From positions 2,914,001-2,978,000 of the forward strand of contig JANTUC010000002.1 of the NCBI GenBank assembly GCA_026873275.1: 64,000 nucleotides of DNA, read 5' to 3'. Below the pieces are notes generated by a model. That model was not told the DNA's origin. It worked only from the letters and a program-made list of their open reading frames with translations, and did not search any database. This DNA comes from Pseudopithomyces maydicus (Eukaryota; Ascomycota; Dothideomycetes; Pleosporales; Didymosphaeriaceae). Shown one piece after another: positions 1-11,903 of this stretch; position 1 is the first letter of the stretch, and each line of letters begins with the position of its first letter. The position numbers and the translations under genes are program-made.

Positions 1-119
1 CAGTTACCGAAGAGCTTGATTCTCTCAACTGGGGCGATTTCAACGCGTTTCATGATTTTTTGGGCATCGAACATAACGAGACATTTTGGGATATGTTCCC
101 AACAGATCTAGATCTTTAA
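1..119 (+). CDS. 3' end of an unidentified protein (partial)
   Basis: The frame starting at base 3 is open from the window edge to a TAA at 117-119 and encodes 38 residues rich in acidic and aromatic amino acids, including WGDFNAFHDFLG and ending FPTDLDL. The composition looks like a real acidic protein tail, of the kind often seen at the C-terminus of fungal transcription activators, but no domain is visible and the family cannot be named from this fragment. It has no start codon in the window. The main doubt is the short length. Confidence 0.5.
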   Translation, partial: VTEELDSLNWGDFNAFHDFLGIEHNETFWDMFPTDLDL

Positions 120-585
120 GATATAATTCTATTACTTTCTTCTTTATAATCCGAGTAGATCTAGCGCATCGTAACGGCCCATACCCGCAGGATGCATTAT
201 CATAATAGCTACTGCACACGAAGCTTGTCACTGCGCTTTACTTTTATAAAAGTTAGTTATAAATCATCATTTTTTAATATAGGTTAATTGCAGACCTACA
301 CGAAGCCTAGTTACTCAGACTAGTTTCACCGGAAGGCTTGGCTACCTTCATCCAGTAGGAATGGCGCAGGCCATTCTCGCTTCAGCGCACCGATCACTTA
401 GGCAGGCCGCTCGCTTCGACATCTTTCCCACTAGGCAATTAGGCAACTACTTTCGTGCCCATCACGGCATATATTTTCTCGCTATTCCTGGTTTGCGTGT
501 GAATAAATTCGAACAATCTTTGCGAGATCTGGCAGTGGGTATTGTCACTGTCGTCTCCTTTTGGTTTCTCATTTGTCTTCAAAAA
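120..585. other. Intergenic stretch, no gene seen
   Basis: AT-rich sequence between the partial gene and the F-box-like gene. The reading frame of the next gene is open upstream to 361, but that part has no resemblance to the family and is treated here as leader. Confidence 0.5.
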
Positions 586-1584
586 ATGCCTTCGTTTATG
601 ACACTTCCGCGGGAGGTACGCGATCAGATATGCGTTGAAGTTCTACTTTCCCCAACAGCAGTGGCACCCGACCTAGGGCTTTCGTACAACGCCATGATAG
701 AAGGCCGGAAAAGCTATGCTTCTCCCGAGACTAGCGGTCTGAGTCGCGAATACAATCGCATCAGATACCAACCGTCGGCAAGCACCATGGTAACATGCAC
801 GTCCTTACTGCTCCTCAACCATCAATTGTATGCCGAGACTATGGCCAATATTAGCATCACGCCTCAGTCTGGAACATATCACCTGGATCTTATCCTTCTA
901 GACGAGATTTTGCTGTGCCCGACCTGGTTGCGGGTGCCAGTACTCACAAACAACGTTAATCAGGTCAACGTCCAACTCCGCATCGCGGGGTCTCATCCAG
1001 ATAACCTAGAGGAGTACCGCGAAGTTAATATTGGTGCGCGCAGTTCGTTCGCCGGGGGTGACGGTGGACCGCCCCTCATAGTGTGGCAATTTTACAGCGT
1101 GCTCGAGCGCTTCCTCCGCGTGGGACCAACAGGGGAATGCCAATCCAAACCGCAACATCGGAGCGTTGTCCTCAAGACCCTCGATATAGATGTTCAGACT
1201 CCGCCAAACATCGACCCGAGCCATTTTGTACAGCCCGGATCGCGGAGAAGGAGAAGCGCGAGCAAAGACAGATTTTCCGTCGTAGATCCCGACTACCTTG
1301 CTCGTTTTCTCACAAACTACATCGAGATACTACTTAGAATGGATCATCATACGGCACCTTATGGTGGGATCTTCTACAACTTCATGAACGAGGTCGTCAT
1401 ACGCCGCGATGGAGAGGTGGTGGAGAGAATAAATATAGCTTCGAGGATACCTGAGCTCGCGTACAACAACGGCCACCCTTACCACCCTTATGAAGGCTCC
1501 AATGAGAAGAACCTGAACGCCTTTGACAAGTGGAAAGCTAGCACCATTAAGTATCGGGAAGAAAGAGGTCTTCAGCTCCCGTGA
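586..1584 (+). CDS. F-box-like fungal protein
   Basis: Single-exon gene of 332 residues. The start chosen is the internal ATG at 586, because the protein from there opens with MPSFMTLPREVRDQI, the usual beginning of a large group of ascomycete proteins with an F-box-like motif (LPxEVRxxI). An in-frame ATG at 361 would add 75 residues with no family likeness. The rest has the layout of the group: a 'LLLLNHQLYAE' segment about 80 residues in, a variable middle, and a basic C-terminus ending EERGLQLP. F-box proteins of this group may act as adaptors of SCF ubiquitin ligases, but most have no known target. No intron is needed. It begins a run of accessory genes. Confidence 0.68.
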   Translation: MPSFMTLPREVRDQICVEVLLSPTAVAPDLGLSYNAMIEGRKSYASPETSGLSREYNRIRYQPSASTMVTCTSLLLLNHQLYAETMANISITPQSGTYHLDLILLDEILLCPTWLRVPVLTNNVNQVNVQLRIAGSHPDNLEEYREVNIGARSSFAGGDGGPPLIVWQFYSVLERFLRVGPTGECQSKPQHRSVVLKTLDIDVQTPPNIDPSHFVQPGSRRRRSASKDRFSVVDPDYLARFLTNYIEILLRMDHHTAPYGGIFYNFMNEVVIRRDGEVVERINIASRIPELAYNNGHPYHPYEGSNEKNLNAFDKWKASTIKYREERGLQLP

Positions 1585-2036
1585 ATAGGAGATACATCGT
1601 AACAACCTGTCATGTACTAAATCTATCACCCTACTGATCTGAGTAGCCAACTCTATTCTCTTTGCTATAATCAAACAGACAAATAGTTGTGAGATTTACG
1701 CGTTGGCCATCCTTCATGCTGGGGGTGGCAATCCCAAGTACTCTCTTGCATAAGCTGCGCGTTGCGCTGCTTGGACAACGAAATGTTGTACACTTCCTAT
1801 GCTATTTGATGGACGCCTGGAAGGATCTTTGAATCGATTCTATAATTATCTGCCAAGCGTTCGATCTAAGGATTATCTCAGGCCAAGCCGGAACGATAAC
1901 CGGAACAGGACTGTAATGGCCCCCAAATGTAAAGGCTATAATCTCTTGCCGCCCTTTCAGTTTATGTTCAGGTCTTCCAACCTTCTTACTGATTCTCTTT
2001 TTGCCTCAATCCGGCCCGAAGGCCAAGCATGCATAA
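1585..2036. other. Intergenic stretch, no gene seen
   Basis: Region between two genes on the same strand. Short open frames exist (for example from 1799) but show no coding pattern. It probably carries the 3' end of the upstream transcript and the promoter of the DUF6536 gene. Confidence 0.5.
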
Positions 2037-4342
2037 ATGTCTTCAGTCAACTCTTCACCCCAGCCATCGAGACGGAAATATCTTCAAGGATGGAGATTTG
2101 GTGCCATCAACTGCACCATTGCGGCTTCTACGGTTTTTATCGTTAATCTTGTGGTCACAATTGTCTTTTCCCCGCACGGAGGCGATGAAGCGCTGTACAC
2201 TGGCGATTGCGAGAAATCACGTCAGATGAACACCGCACTACACATACTCATCAACATACTAAGTACGATTTTACTTAGTTCAAGCAATTACTGCATGCAA
2301 TGCTTGTCGGCGCCAACAAGGAAAGAGGTAGATGCGGCGCATGCTAGTGGTAAATGGCTTGATATTGGTATTTTGAGCTATCGTAACTTGCGTTGTATTA
2401 GCAGAAAGCGGGTTGCGTTATGGGCTCTTCTAGGGCTCTCTTCTGTCCCTCTACATCTTTTGTATGTCGAATAAGATAATGAAATACCGTATCACTAATC
2501 TCTATAGCTACAACTCCGTCGTGTTCATGTCTACTACAAATTACGACTACTCTGTGTTTGGAGTCACTCAATCGTTCACCAATAGTCCTAACTGCGAAGG
2601 TTGTTCCGAAATGTACCGACCTAATTATACCCGTGTGAACCCTCATGGGCCGGTGTCTGAAATTCAGCACACTGTATTGCTCCAAAATCTGCACCAGAAA
2701 GCCTATGAAGGTCGTCTGGAGAGACTTGAAAATCTTGACTGCATGAATGCATACGCGAGATTGATACAATCTGAGCGCAGAAGCTTGTTTCTGGTTTTTC
2801 GAGACGATGATTTTCCAGCCCAAATACCTATTACCTTCTCGGAAGTATCGCCTGTCTTTTGGTCATGGAGCGTTCACTTTTCTGACCCCGTTTCTTACTC
2901 ATGGATCACCCCACCACCTTTCAAAGAGAAATTCGAAAAATTGAAAAGTTCACCTACAAACTGGACTGTCAATTACTGCGAAGGCCCTCTTTGTGAGGAC
3001 GAATGGAACGCAAGCGGCCCGATTCAATACTGCTTAAGTGAAAGAATAAAACCACAATGCCAGATCCGTTGGAGTATGGAAATTGCAATAGTGGTAGTAT
3101 TGCTGAATTTTTTGAAAGGACTTCTAATGCTCTATACCGTATTTGGTATCAAAGAAGAGCCATTGCTGACTATGGGAGATGCAGTTGCATCATTTCTAAA
3201 CACCAAGGATCCGAAGACTGCAGATATGTGCCTTGCGTCGATAGATGATTTGATGGCCGCCAAAAAGCGGGGTTTTAACATTGGGGCAAGGCCTTGCAAG
3301 GGGAAAAAGTACAAGTGGAGCGACGCTGTTAGTGGTCCTCGTCTAGCCTGGCTCTTTTTGCTGTGAGATTTTCCACCCTTTTTTCCCCCGTGTGTATCAT
3401 ACCCGCCTAATGAAGCGACTACACTAACATTGTTGCTAGGGTCGTCGTGATCCTCACGGCCATATGCATCTTACTTAAATCTGCTATCGAAACCTATAAT
3501 CTTTTGGATAGCGCAAAATTATCAAGTTTTGCCGAGATAGGTTTCGGAGCCATAGATCCTCGAACAATGATCGATATCGGATCCCATAACATGCTTGGCA
3601 ACGCTTTAGTAGCCAATAGCGCACAGTTGATTGTCTCATTAATATATTTCTCATATAATAGTCTATTGACCAACATGGTTCTAGGATACGAATGGGTCAC
3701 GTACGCTTATAAGAGGAAGGGACTTAGGGTGACTACTAAGGCCAAAGGAGATCAAAGATCATCCTATTTTCTATCCCTACCGTATCGAATCGCGTTGCCA
3801 TTGATGATAGCTAGGTAGGTTCTATGTTTAATCATGTTTTCGCGATACATTGCAAAATCCAGAGCCATACTGATTCTCTATACCTTTGTCTGGGCAGTGG
3901 TCTTATGCACTGGATTATGTCACAAAGCCTTGTATGTATACTGACAACATCTTCCTACGGATTGTTTTAATATCCCAAACAGTTCTTTGTCGCAATTGAC
4001 GAATACTCGGTTTCTACTCCAGACGACTACACAAAATCCTACAGATGCGGATACTCGCCAATCGCGATTATAGCAGGGCTCGTGGTCGTGGTAGTTCTAC
4101 TGTTCGTGGCGATTGTAGTCGGAAATATACGCCACCGTCCGAATGCCATTCTTGCTGGAAGCTGCAGTGTTGCGATGAGTGCTGCCTGCCACCCCTTATT
4201 GTCTAGAGAGAATGAAGATAGGGATCTTGCTCAGAAGAAGTTGCAATGGGGCGTAGTTGGAGCGAATCCAGATGGAACGGGCCATTGCTCGTTCTCAAAT
4301 GGTCCGGTGGATGTAGTAAAGAAAGGAGAGATGTATAAATAA
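2037..4342 (+). CDS. DUF6536 multi-pass membrane protein
   Basis: Five exons: 2037-2461, 2508-3362, 3440-3814, 3898-3931 and 3983-4342, giving 682 residues with consistent phases. The first intron has a GTATGT donor. The N-terminus carries the DUF6536 hallmarks in order: YLQGWRFGA, then a hydrophobic helix, SNYCMQCLSAPTR, a KWLDIG segment and SRKRVALWALLGLSSVP leading into a third helix. More hydrophobic helices follow in exons 2, 3 and 5, with LPYRIALPLM joined across an intron to SGLMHWIMSQSL, and CGYSPIAI near the end. The start is fixed by an in-frame TAA directly before the ATG. DUF6536 proteins are common, fast-evolving membrane proteins of Pezizomycotina with no established function, often found in variable regions. 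Confidence 0.85.
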
Positions 4343-5044
4343 ATAAAGGTCGTATTTCGTCGGGAGTGAAGACAGCTAAGAGACTGAAACGACGCCGGAT
4401 AAACATTGCACGAAAACGCCAAAAAAGGAGAAATGTACGCTAGCTTATAAGAAGACTTATAGGTTCGTTCCTGGATTGTTCAAAATAACCAATGAATCTC
4501 AGTTTGCTGAAGCAATTATAACCAGGCTCAGTGAAAGCCATAAGTTGGCACATAAAGTGTGCTTCTAATGATTATTTAAACATCTCGTTGCCTAAAGCCA
4601 GCCAGCCACCTTTTCCAATTCTAGATACAAGATCTTCAAAATGCCCCAATTATACAAGAGTAAGTATTCACGGTGGGGCGGTAATCCGGAGGAGCCTACA
4701 ATAGAGAATTATTTGCTTATATAATGTCCTTATTAGTGTTTATTAGCTATTCTAAGGCTGAGACGCGGTTAAAACGTCAGTTCTCATCAATTTTTAATGG
4801 TAAATACTTGCTTACCCCTATAGGTGGGTACATATAATACTTATGATTTTCGTCGCATGCTTGTACAGAACAGGCAGGTGGGAATCGTTTCGCTGCTGCC
4901 TAGAACCCTCATGTGTCAATAAATATTCTTGTTATACTCTGGAAGAAAAGTCAGGAGACTTTTCCAGCCAATATTTTACATACAACATACTCGAAGCTGC
5001 ACCCTGGCGTTTACCGATATTACTAATTTCTTTGCTACTTTATC
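4343..5044. other. Intergenic stretch, no gene seen
   Basis: About 700 bases of AT-rich sequence between the DUF6536 gene and the broken HET gene. Nothing recognisable apart from short chance frames. Confidence 0.5.
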
Positions 5045-7122
5045 ATGACACCTGACATTTACGAGCCACTCGATTTGCCGCATGAGACAAGGATTTTAAC
5101 TATTTTGCCTGGTAAAGGTGACGAAAAAATTGTGTGCAAACTGTCTAATACAAAGTTTACATCTTGCGAGGCGTATGAAGCTCTCAGCTATTGCTGGGGT
5201 CGCAGTGTTGCGCATGACCTTGACCCCAACACGAGAGTGCTCGTCAATGATATGCCACACCTATTTCCTGATTTGCATTTCGAGCCGGCAATCATTCAAA
5301 AGTTTCTCGATATCCATATGCAACCAATGGCCGTTAAGGATTTGTTAGGAACTAAACTCGAGCACATATACATCAGATTCGGCGGCTCTCTCCCAATCGG
5401 TAAAATAGTCTGTAACGATTCAGAACTCACGGTTGGTGGCGAGCTATTTCGAGCTTTGAGATATATACGGGCCAAAGAAACAGCTCTGCGGATCTGGATC
5501 GATGCAATTTGTATAAACCAAGATGATCTCCGAGAGCGAGCAGAGCACGTCAAGATCATGGGACAAATCTACCAGAATGCGTCCATGGTGCGAGTCTGGT
5601 TAGGAGATGCAACTGGAGAGGAACATAGATTGATACAGACCTTGGGAGGTCTTCGGAACATATTAATGGATTGTATGCAATCCTCGGATAACAAAAAGAC
5701 ACCAGTACAGTGTAAGAAGCTATTCCAGTCTCACCCAGAGTGGAAGTCTATCAATTGGAACGCTCTCGCAGATTTCTTCGACCGCGCTTGGGTAATGTTG
5801 TCCCGCACTCCTATGCAAAGGACACCATATATCTAATAAGATCTTAGTTTGAGCGCATCTGGGTTGTACAGGAACTTGCTAATGCGAAAAGCGCTCTCAT
5901 CCAGATTGGGGACTGCCTCATCGATTGGGACGCAATGGAGCTAATCATCGCCTTGCTGAAATATTACGGGGGTCACGACTTTATACCCAATATTAACGGT
6001 TTTGAAAGGGCCGACGAAATAAGACGTCTCCGTGTTACGAGACAGTCTGGTGGACTCATCTCTGAGGCTGAACTCCCTTCGAAATTGAATGCCCTTCGCG
6101 ACTTCAAGAGCATTATACTAATGGACAAGATATATGGCTTGCTAGGGTTAATGGACCCCGCCATTTCGATAGAAGTGGATTATACGAAGGGCGCAGAAAG
6201 CCTTTTTACAGATCTCGCGGTGCGATATCTATAGCGTGGCTGTGTGGATATACTTTATTATTGCGGCGAGGTACATCAGCCAACTTCATTGAGTCTCCCG
6301 TTATGGGTTCCTGACTGGACCCGGCAATATTGGACAAGATCTTTCCTATTGCGTGACTTGCCATCCAATGCAACCGGCGATACCAAGTTCCAGCCATCGG
6401 TCGACCCCAATCGCTAGACTATCCGTTTGCGCGGGCGCTTACTGGACAGGATATTGCTAGTCAATGACCAGGCCGAAATACTTGTAGCCCAGTACGAGCC
6501 TTACAATCGGACCGTTCATGGTGATCCCCAGGAACACCGGAGGAATAGAGCCAAAGTGGAGCAACGCAGGTTGCTCGATGCCTTAGAGCAATCGGTTCGA
6601 CTCGCATGGCCGAATGCAGACAGATTCACGTGGGAGAAGTACGAAAGTATGTGGCGCACCTTCATCTGCAATCGCTTTGTAGATGGCAGCATTCCTATTG
6701 AGGATTGCGGGTATAGCTGGGAGCTGTTCTTGGATTTTTTACACCGGCGAACAGCAAACGAGGACGAGGACGAGAGGAGATGCTATTATCAAGAGGTGGT
6801 CCCTGTTGATACGACCGGCGTTCGTCAAAAAGAAAAACAAAGAATGGGCGAGACTGAAATATTGAGATATTTTAGCGCATGTACAAGATGGTGCTATAAC
6901 CGGCGCTTTTTTGTCTCTTCGGCAGAAAGATACGGATGGGCGGTGGACGGAACGAAGACGGACGACATTGTGGCAATCTTGTACGGCTGTCCCATCCCAT
7001 TTTCGTTACGAGAGAGCGACCACGGAACGTACAAGATTCTTGGCGATTGCTACATTCACGGATTGATGGATGGTGAAGGATTAGAAGGAGAGTTTGAGGA
7101 AACAGAGTTCGTGATCTCGTAG
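5045..7122 (+). pseudogene. HET-domain gene broken by two in-frame TAG codons
   Basis: Exon 1 is 5045-5791 and exon 2 starts at 5848 after an intron with a GTAATG donor. Exon 1 encodes the HET (heterokaryon incompatibility) domain: EALSYCWG, then RIWIDAICINQDD and VWLGDA. Across the intron the frame continues as FDRAW / FERIWVVQELA. The same frame then runs to 7122 with family features throughout (DKIYGLLGL, LPLWVPDWTRQYW, and a C-terminal region with GWAVDGT and GDCYIHGLMDGE), but is interrupted by TAG at 6232-6234 and TAG at 6415-6417. The stops flank the conserved LPLWVPDW block, so splicing cannot remove both simply. Both could derive from CAG by a C-to-T change, the kind RIP makes. HET proteins trigger cell death after fusion of unlike strains. 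A truncated product ending at 6234 could still be made. Confidence 0.8.
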
Positions 7123-9039
7123 TATTGTCATGCATCCTTTTCTCAGTAAAGATAGGGTCACTGTTGATCTGTTGCCCGTAAAGGGTAAATTAGGCAGACT
7201 TAAGTGGCTGATAGATTCATCTAAACTGGTACTCCGCATAAATCATTACTATAGGATATACTTTGCTTTCATCTGATATCACATACGACCATAGGACCTT
7301 GAGAACAGAGCTTCCCGTTCGCTCAGCTGTACTTAAGCAGGGTACCGGCGGATTAGTAGTTAGGTGGGTGACCACTAGCGAATCCCCGCTGTTGTATGTT
7401 TTTGCCAATCTTTTATACCATTCCCCATCCTTAAGGAATACTCTTATACAACAGGTTCTATGCGTGGGTGATGTGTGGGTGGTGAATATCACATATGCGT
7501 AGCTTAAAACAGTAGAACTTCCAACTAGTGTAGGAAATAGTCTACAAATGTGTAGCAGCGCTCGGTACGATATAATCATTATAAATAAGCATTTCTACTG
7601 CCTAATGTGTAGAAATCTTTTTATTTGGACACCCTAGGTTCTGAAACTATTTAATCATGTCTTGAATTGAAGTACGGCTTGGAGGCTTTACATCATAAGA
7701 TTACATACACCGCACGGAAGCAGGCTTGTATATTACACGTTGCTTTCTAGTTGCACTGTAGATGCCACAGGGAAACTAATTACCTACATGGGCGGAGGCT
7801 CACGTCAGATAGGGATATATTTAATTTAACAACCTAGTAGTAGTACGACCAACGCCACAATCAGAGTGAATAATTCGCCCGATTCTGATCGCTAGTACAA
7901 CCACTAACATGAACGCTACGAATAAGATTATCTGGCTTGGTGATACTGTTCAGTCTGGATCTGAACATGTGTGAGGATGTCGGCATGACCTGTACAGGTT
8001 CTTGCGACGTTAATTGAAGACCAGGGTAAATATAAAAGTCGCAAGTGTGATTGATGCTACAGTTTTGTCAGCTAGAAACCAAGCTCACTTCTATAAATGA
8101 ACCAGTATGATGGAGGTCGAGCAAACGTTTCAGTATGCTTTGTACCAGGCTCAAACCGACTATCTTCGCCCCGTGCTGCTGCCCAAGAATGGGTCATGTT
8201 ATTACCGTTCAATTCCCATTGATGAAGCATCATCTGGGACAACACCAGAGCTATGATGTGCAACTTTGCGTATACCATGTTCAACTGGAGGAGTACCGAG
8301 AGTGGCCTTCGATCATTTTGTACCCCATTTGCACAACCTTCCAACCAGATCCAAGTGTTCTAACTTCATCTTCAAACGTTACATACTACCATGCTAAATC
8401 GAGCCGCGCGTCTGCAGTCAGATTATCTACCTGCAAATCATACCCAATACTATCTCCTTTGGGGTCTTCAGCTCCGGTCAGTTCCTATTGGAAATAATAT
8501 GCTCCTCGTATCCCCGCAAAATCCATCGTCGTACCTTTCTTGGCGACGTTACCTTACCCCTCGTATTTGTATGGTTCGATCAGAGCTGAGCTCAGCCCTG
8601 CATCTGAATACGAACACAAACCGAAACTTCTGTGTGTTACCCCATGTTCCGGTGAGCCCTGGCCAATCATATGACACAAATGCTTTTGCATCAAGCCTAA
8701 TCCGGCGCCCAAGCCGGTACTTCAGAAATACCTCTGAGATGGTTCTGGACTCGTCGGGGTACTTTCGAAAATTGCCTGCTTAGCAGCCTCGTCGCCTGAT
8801 GCATGTAAAGTGCTCTTTGCACGGATGAGAGTGATTTTTGTGACGAGAGGACAGGAATGGGATGGATTGAATGCGATGAATGCGAATGTCTCGAGCACGA
8901 CCGCGCCTCCAGAGTCGAGTCTACCATGATCCAAACGTCTATAAAAGCTCTCGTCGGGCATCCTACTCAACCCAGATCGACCGGAACTCACAGCCATCAA
9001 ACCTGATCTACAGTTGAAAATCCCAAGCACCCCGCAAAC
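7123..9039. other. Intergenic stretch with a promoter at its right end
   Basis: Nearly 1.9 kb without a convincing gene. Open frames of up to 130 codons on both strands (7217-7579, 8135-8783) have no domain, signal peptide or repeated residues and look like chance. The last 100 bases hold the TATA box of the next gene. Confidence 0.5.
8940..8947 (+). promoter_or_regulatory. TATA box of the SH3b-like gene
   Basis: TATAAAAG lies 93 bases before the ATG at 9040, with a CT- and CA-rich stretch between them, as in many highly expressed fungal secreted-protein genes. Confidence 0.55.
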
Positions 9040-9439
9040 ATGAAGATCCTCGCATCTCTCACTCTTCTCTCCCTCCCCATTCTCTCCCTCGCCACTCCCA
9101 TCGCTTCTCCCGAGGCGGCCCTCGAAGCCCTCGAAGCCCGCGCAGACAAATGGTGCACGACCAATACCAGCATCGACGTCAACTGCCGCGGAGGCGCAGG
9201 TTCCGGCTACAGCCTCAAGCGTAAGATCAAGCCTACGGACAGGTTCGGTGTCAGGTGCAAGGCCAATGGCGAGGAGGTGGGCGGCACTAAAGTCTGGGAT
9301 TACATTCCTGGGTGGGATTGTTGGGTCACGGCCTACTACACGAACAGCGGATGCGAAAGTATGTTCTTTGGACTCTTTTCGTTTGGGATTTTACTAATGG
9401 CTCTGGGTAGGTGGTGTCCCGTGGTGTGTGACAAACTAG
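9040..9439 (+). CDS. Small secreted cysteine-rich protein with SH3b-like fold
   Basis: Two exons, 9040-9358 and 9411-9439, joined across a 52-nt intron (GTATGT donor, TACTAAT branch, TAG acceptor); 115 residues. The N-terminus MKILASLTLLSLPILSLATP is a typical signal peptide, followed by a short pro-like segment. The mature part has six cysteines and reads like a bacterial-type SH3 (SH3b) domain: VNCRGGAGSGYSL, then KIKPTDRFGV and WDYIPGWDCWVTAYY. Splicing adds the last cysteine (SGVPWCVTN), whereas reading through the intron would give an unrelated tail. The six cysteines could form three disulfides. Secreted SH3b-like proteins of fungi are thought to bind cell-wall material, but this one's role is unknown; a host- or microbe-facing effector is possible. 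Confidence 0.8.
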
Positions 9440-10203
9440 CTGAGTTAAGCGGTTATGGATTGGCAGAACGCTGGGGTCATATGACGGTCTCCTGATTCAA
9501 ATACATTTTAGCCGTCTGAATCCCTCGTGTGGAGAGTAGGCTTTCCGGTCCTAGGATATGTCAATTCACGTTCCTTCAGACAGAGTCATGCATTGAAAAC
9601 TGCGAATTCGGTCCACTACTAGCCAAAACCTGCTGTTTCATGTATTTATCTTCGCGATATCTTTTGTCTGACTGTAATGGAAACACATTTGGTACACAAA
9701 GATTTAGTAAGACGAGAAATAACGACAAGAATCCTAAGCGAGTTGGTTACTGGCATAGAAATTTATCCCAGACATGCTTGAGACTAGAGCGCTCGATGGC
9801 TGGTACAGTCCAGATGTCACTGCTTCTTGCCTCAAAGTAGAGCAAGATTTCTTGGGGATATTCTCGGTTGGAATTATCTCGGTGTGTTGTCGGTTATTGG
9901 TGTTTGATACGAGCTGTTCCTGCGGCTGTAGCCCTTCAGACTGATCCATCCAATCACACAGCGGTTCAGCGACCCTTTAGTACCCTAACCCGCGGAGCTT
10001 CGATAGCTATATTTCAAAGAGCCATATCATATGCCGTGACTGGCTTCAGCAGGAGCATTTTCTGTCACCCCTTCTGTTGCATCTTTTCCGAAGATTAGTC
10101 TTTTGTATATCCCTCATACGATAAAACTAGAGCCTTCGATAGGATCTATTCCTGCCATTTTGACAAATTCTTTCCTTGATATTCTTTCATGTTTCTCATA
10201 TGC
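9440..10203. other. Intergenic stretch between convergent genes
   Basis: Holds the 3' ends of the secreted-protein gene and of the PAP2 gene on the other strand. No further gene seen. Confidence 0.5.
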
Positions 10204-11398
10204 TTATCTCCGGGTATTCAGCGGCCTGCTCTCTCTATCATCCTCTTCATCAAATTCATCGAGTTCGAATTCACCCGCCCCACTGATCCGCTCTTCGTCA
10301 TCCTTCAACTTATTGAAACCATTCATGGAATCTCCAGGGTTGGGATAAGGTGTAGCACACCTACTGTTCCTCAGCGGCGGGAAATATCTCCTGTACGTAT
10401 AATATGCGACCAAAAGCCCAAGCACAGACCCCGTCGTCACATCGTAAACATCGTGTCTGTAGTCCTCACACCGCGAAATGGCAATAAGCGCAGCTCCCAG
10501 CAGCGGAGCAAGCGCAAGCAGCACGCGCGCCAGATCCGTACGCGGTCGGAAGACGTGGCACTGCCCTGCCAGGAACAGGGCAAGATACCCCAGTCCACTG
10601 AATGCGAAGCTGCTGTGTCCTGATGGGAAACTGCGCCATCCGTCATGTAGCACGTGGTGATCTGTCTCGGTGCAGACTTCGAACGTGACCAGCTGGTGAT
10701 CGGGCGTTCCGGGCTCGGGCTTGCATCGTGCGATGAGGTCGGGGCGCGGTCTACCGACGGCGTTCTTGACGAGGTCGGTGATGAAGAGCGTGAGGATGAG
10801 GGAGATGAACCATCCGAGAATGGTGACGTGCGATTTGTGCGTGCCAGGGCGAACGACGAGGGCCCATACTATTAGGGTGCCGAGAGGCACAGCGCCTGCG
10901 TAGACAAAGAGCCAAGCTATCGTGGAGTCAGCCTTTGATGTGGTGCTGGGATCAGATGATACGTACTGACTGAAACACGTTCTACCTCCGCGTGCGGATA
11001 CTGTATCGATAAGTTATCGAGGGAGAACATGCGGTGAAATGGTTCGCCGTGCAATTGAAGCTGGTGATGTCAGACAATGCCCACTGTTACTTAGTTCCTC
11101 GATTTGCACGCACCACTATCCATCCTGCTATCAGTATCGCGAGTCCAACATAATCAGAAGCGTAAGAGCGCTGAAGATATTCCGTTAGTATGGTGTCTTT
11201 GATCAGAGCACACGACATGCAACGTACCTGCCAGAACCGGGCTGCAGCTCCTAAGAAGCCAGGAGATTGAGTGAGAGGTGTATCACGCCTCGAGGCGGAC
11301 CCCCGGGAGCAGGCATATCGGAAGCAATCAATGTTGAGGAAGCATTGCCCGAGTGAGCTGGAAGGACACGCGTCACAGGCTTTCTCGGAGGTCCGCAA
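10204..11398 (-). CDS. PAP2-family lipid phosphate phosphatase (DPP1-like)
   Basis: Four exons on the minus strand: 11228-11398, 11114-11170, 10967-11060 and 10204-10916, giving 344 residues. All phases fit and each intron has a GT...AG pair (for example GTACGT with an ACTAAC branch). The three phosphatase motifs are present: KNAVGRPRP, then SFPSGHSSFAF, then SRCEDYRHDVYD with the catalytic histidine. Several hydrophobic helices surround them and the C-terminus is acidic (FDEEDDRES). The family removes phosphate from diacylglycerol pyrophosphate, phosphatidate and similar lipids at membranes. The segment FSLDNLSIQYPHAEVERV is typical of fungal DPP1 relatives. The first exon is the weakest part: its 57 residues are low in family likeness, and the true start could lie elsewhere. 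Confidence 0.85.
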
Positions 11399-11903
11399 CC
11401 CTTGACATGCAGGGGTATGAAGCGCTAGCCTTTTAATGGGATAGTGCGTTTTCGGGAGCTTTCCTGCGTCAGTCCAAGTCTTCCGAGTACTATCGCGTAT
11501 GAAGTATATCCAGTATCTAAATCTGATTATTGCTCCGTTATGATCTTTTTGTTGTCCAAAAATAGGTTTCCGCGCTACCCTAATTGTGTATGTCTACAAT
11601 AAATCAGGTCCCTTTCAACACCCTTTCTGCCTGCAAGACATATGATAAATGATTAAATGGTGATTGGATAGAATCCAGCTTATCTACAAATCAAGCAAGG
11701 CGGCTTGGGATGGGTATTGAGAAATCAGTCATGTGGCTATGCGTGACCGTTCAGCTGAATGTTTTGAGGAGTGGTGGGGGCGGAGAGCAAGCAGGGGGCC
11801 ACAGTTTCTTACATATTACATAGGACGCACACTTCAAAACGCTACTTCTTACAAATCCCCTCACAAAATACAACGATTTGGAGCGAAGAGTACACAAAGC
11901 AAT
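11399..11903. other. Promoter region between divergent genes
   Basis: About 500 bases between the PAP2 start on the minus strand and the HET start on the plus strand. The HET frame is open upstream to 11733, but those 57 codons do not resemble the family. Confidence 0.5.

Noticed and set aside
2029..2229. Alternative frame at the start of the DUF6536 gene
   Set aside because: Only the frame from 2037 gives the GWRFGA and SNYCMQCL blocks of the family.
7217..8783. Several frames of 76-130 codons on both strands
   Set aside because: No domains, no codon preference, overlapping one another in a gene-free stretch.
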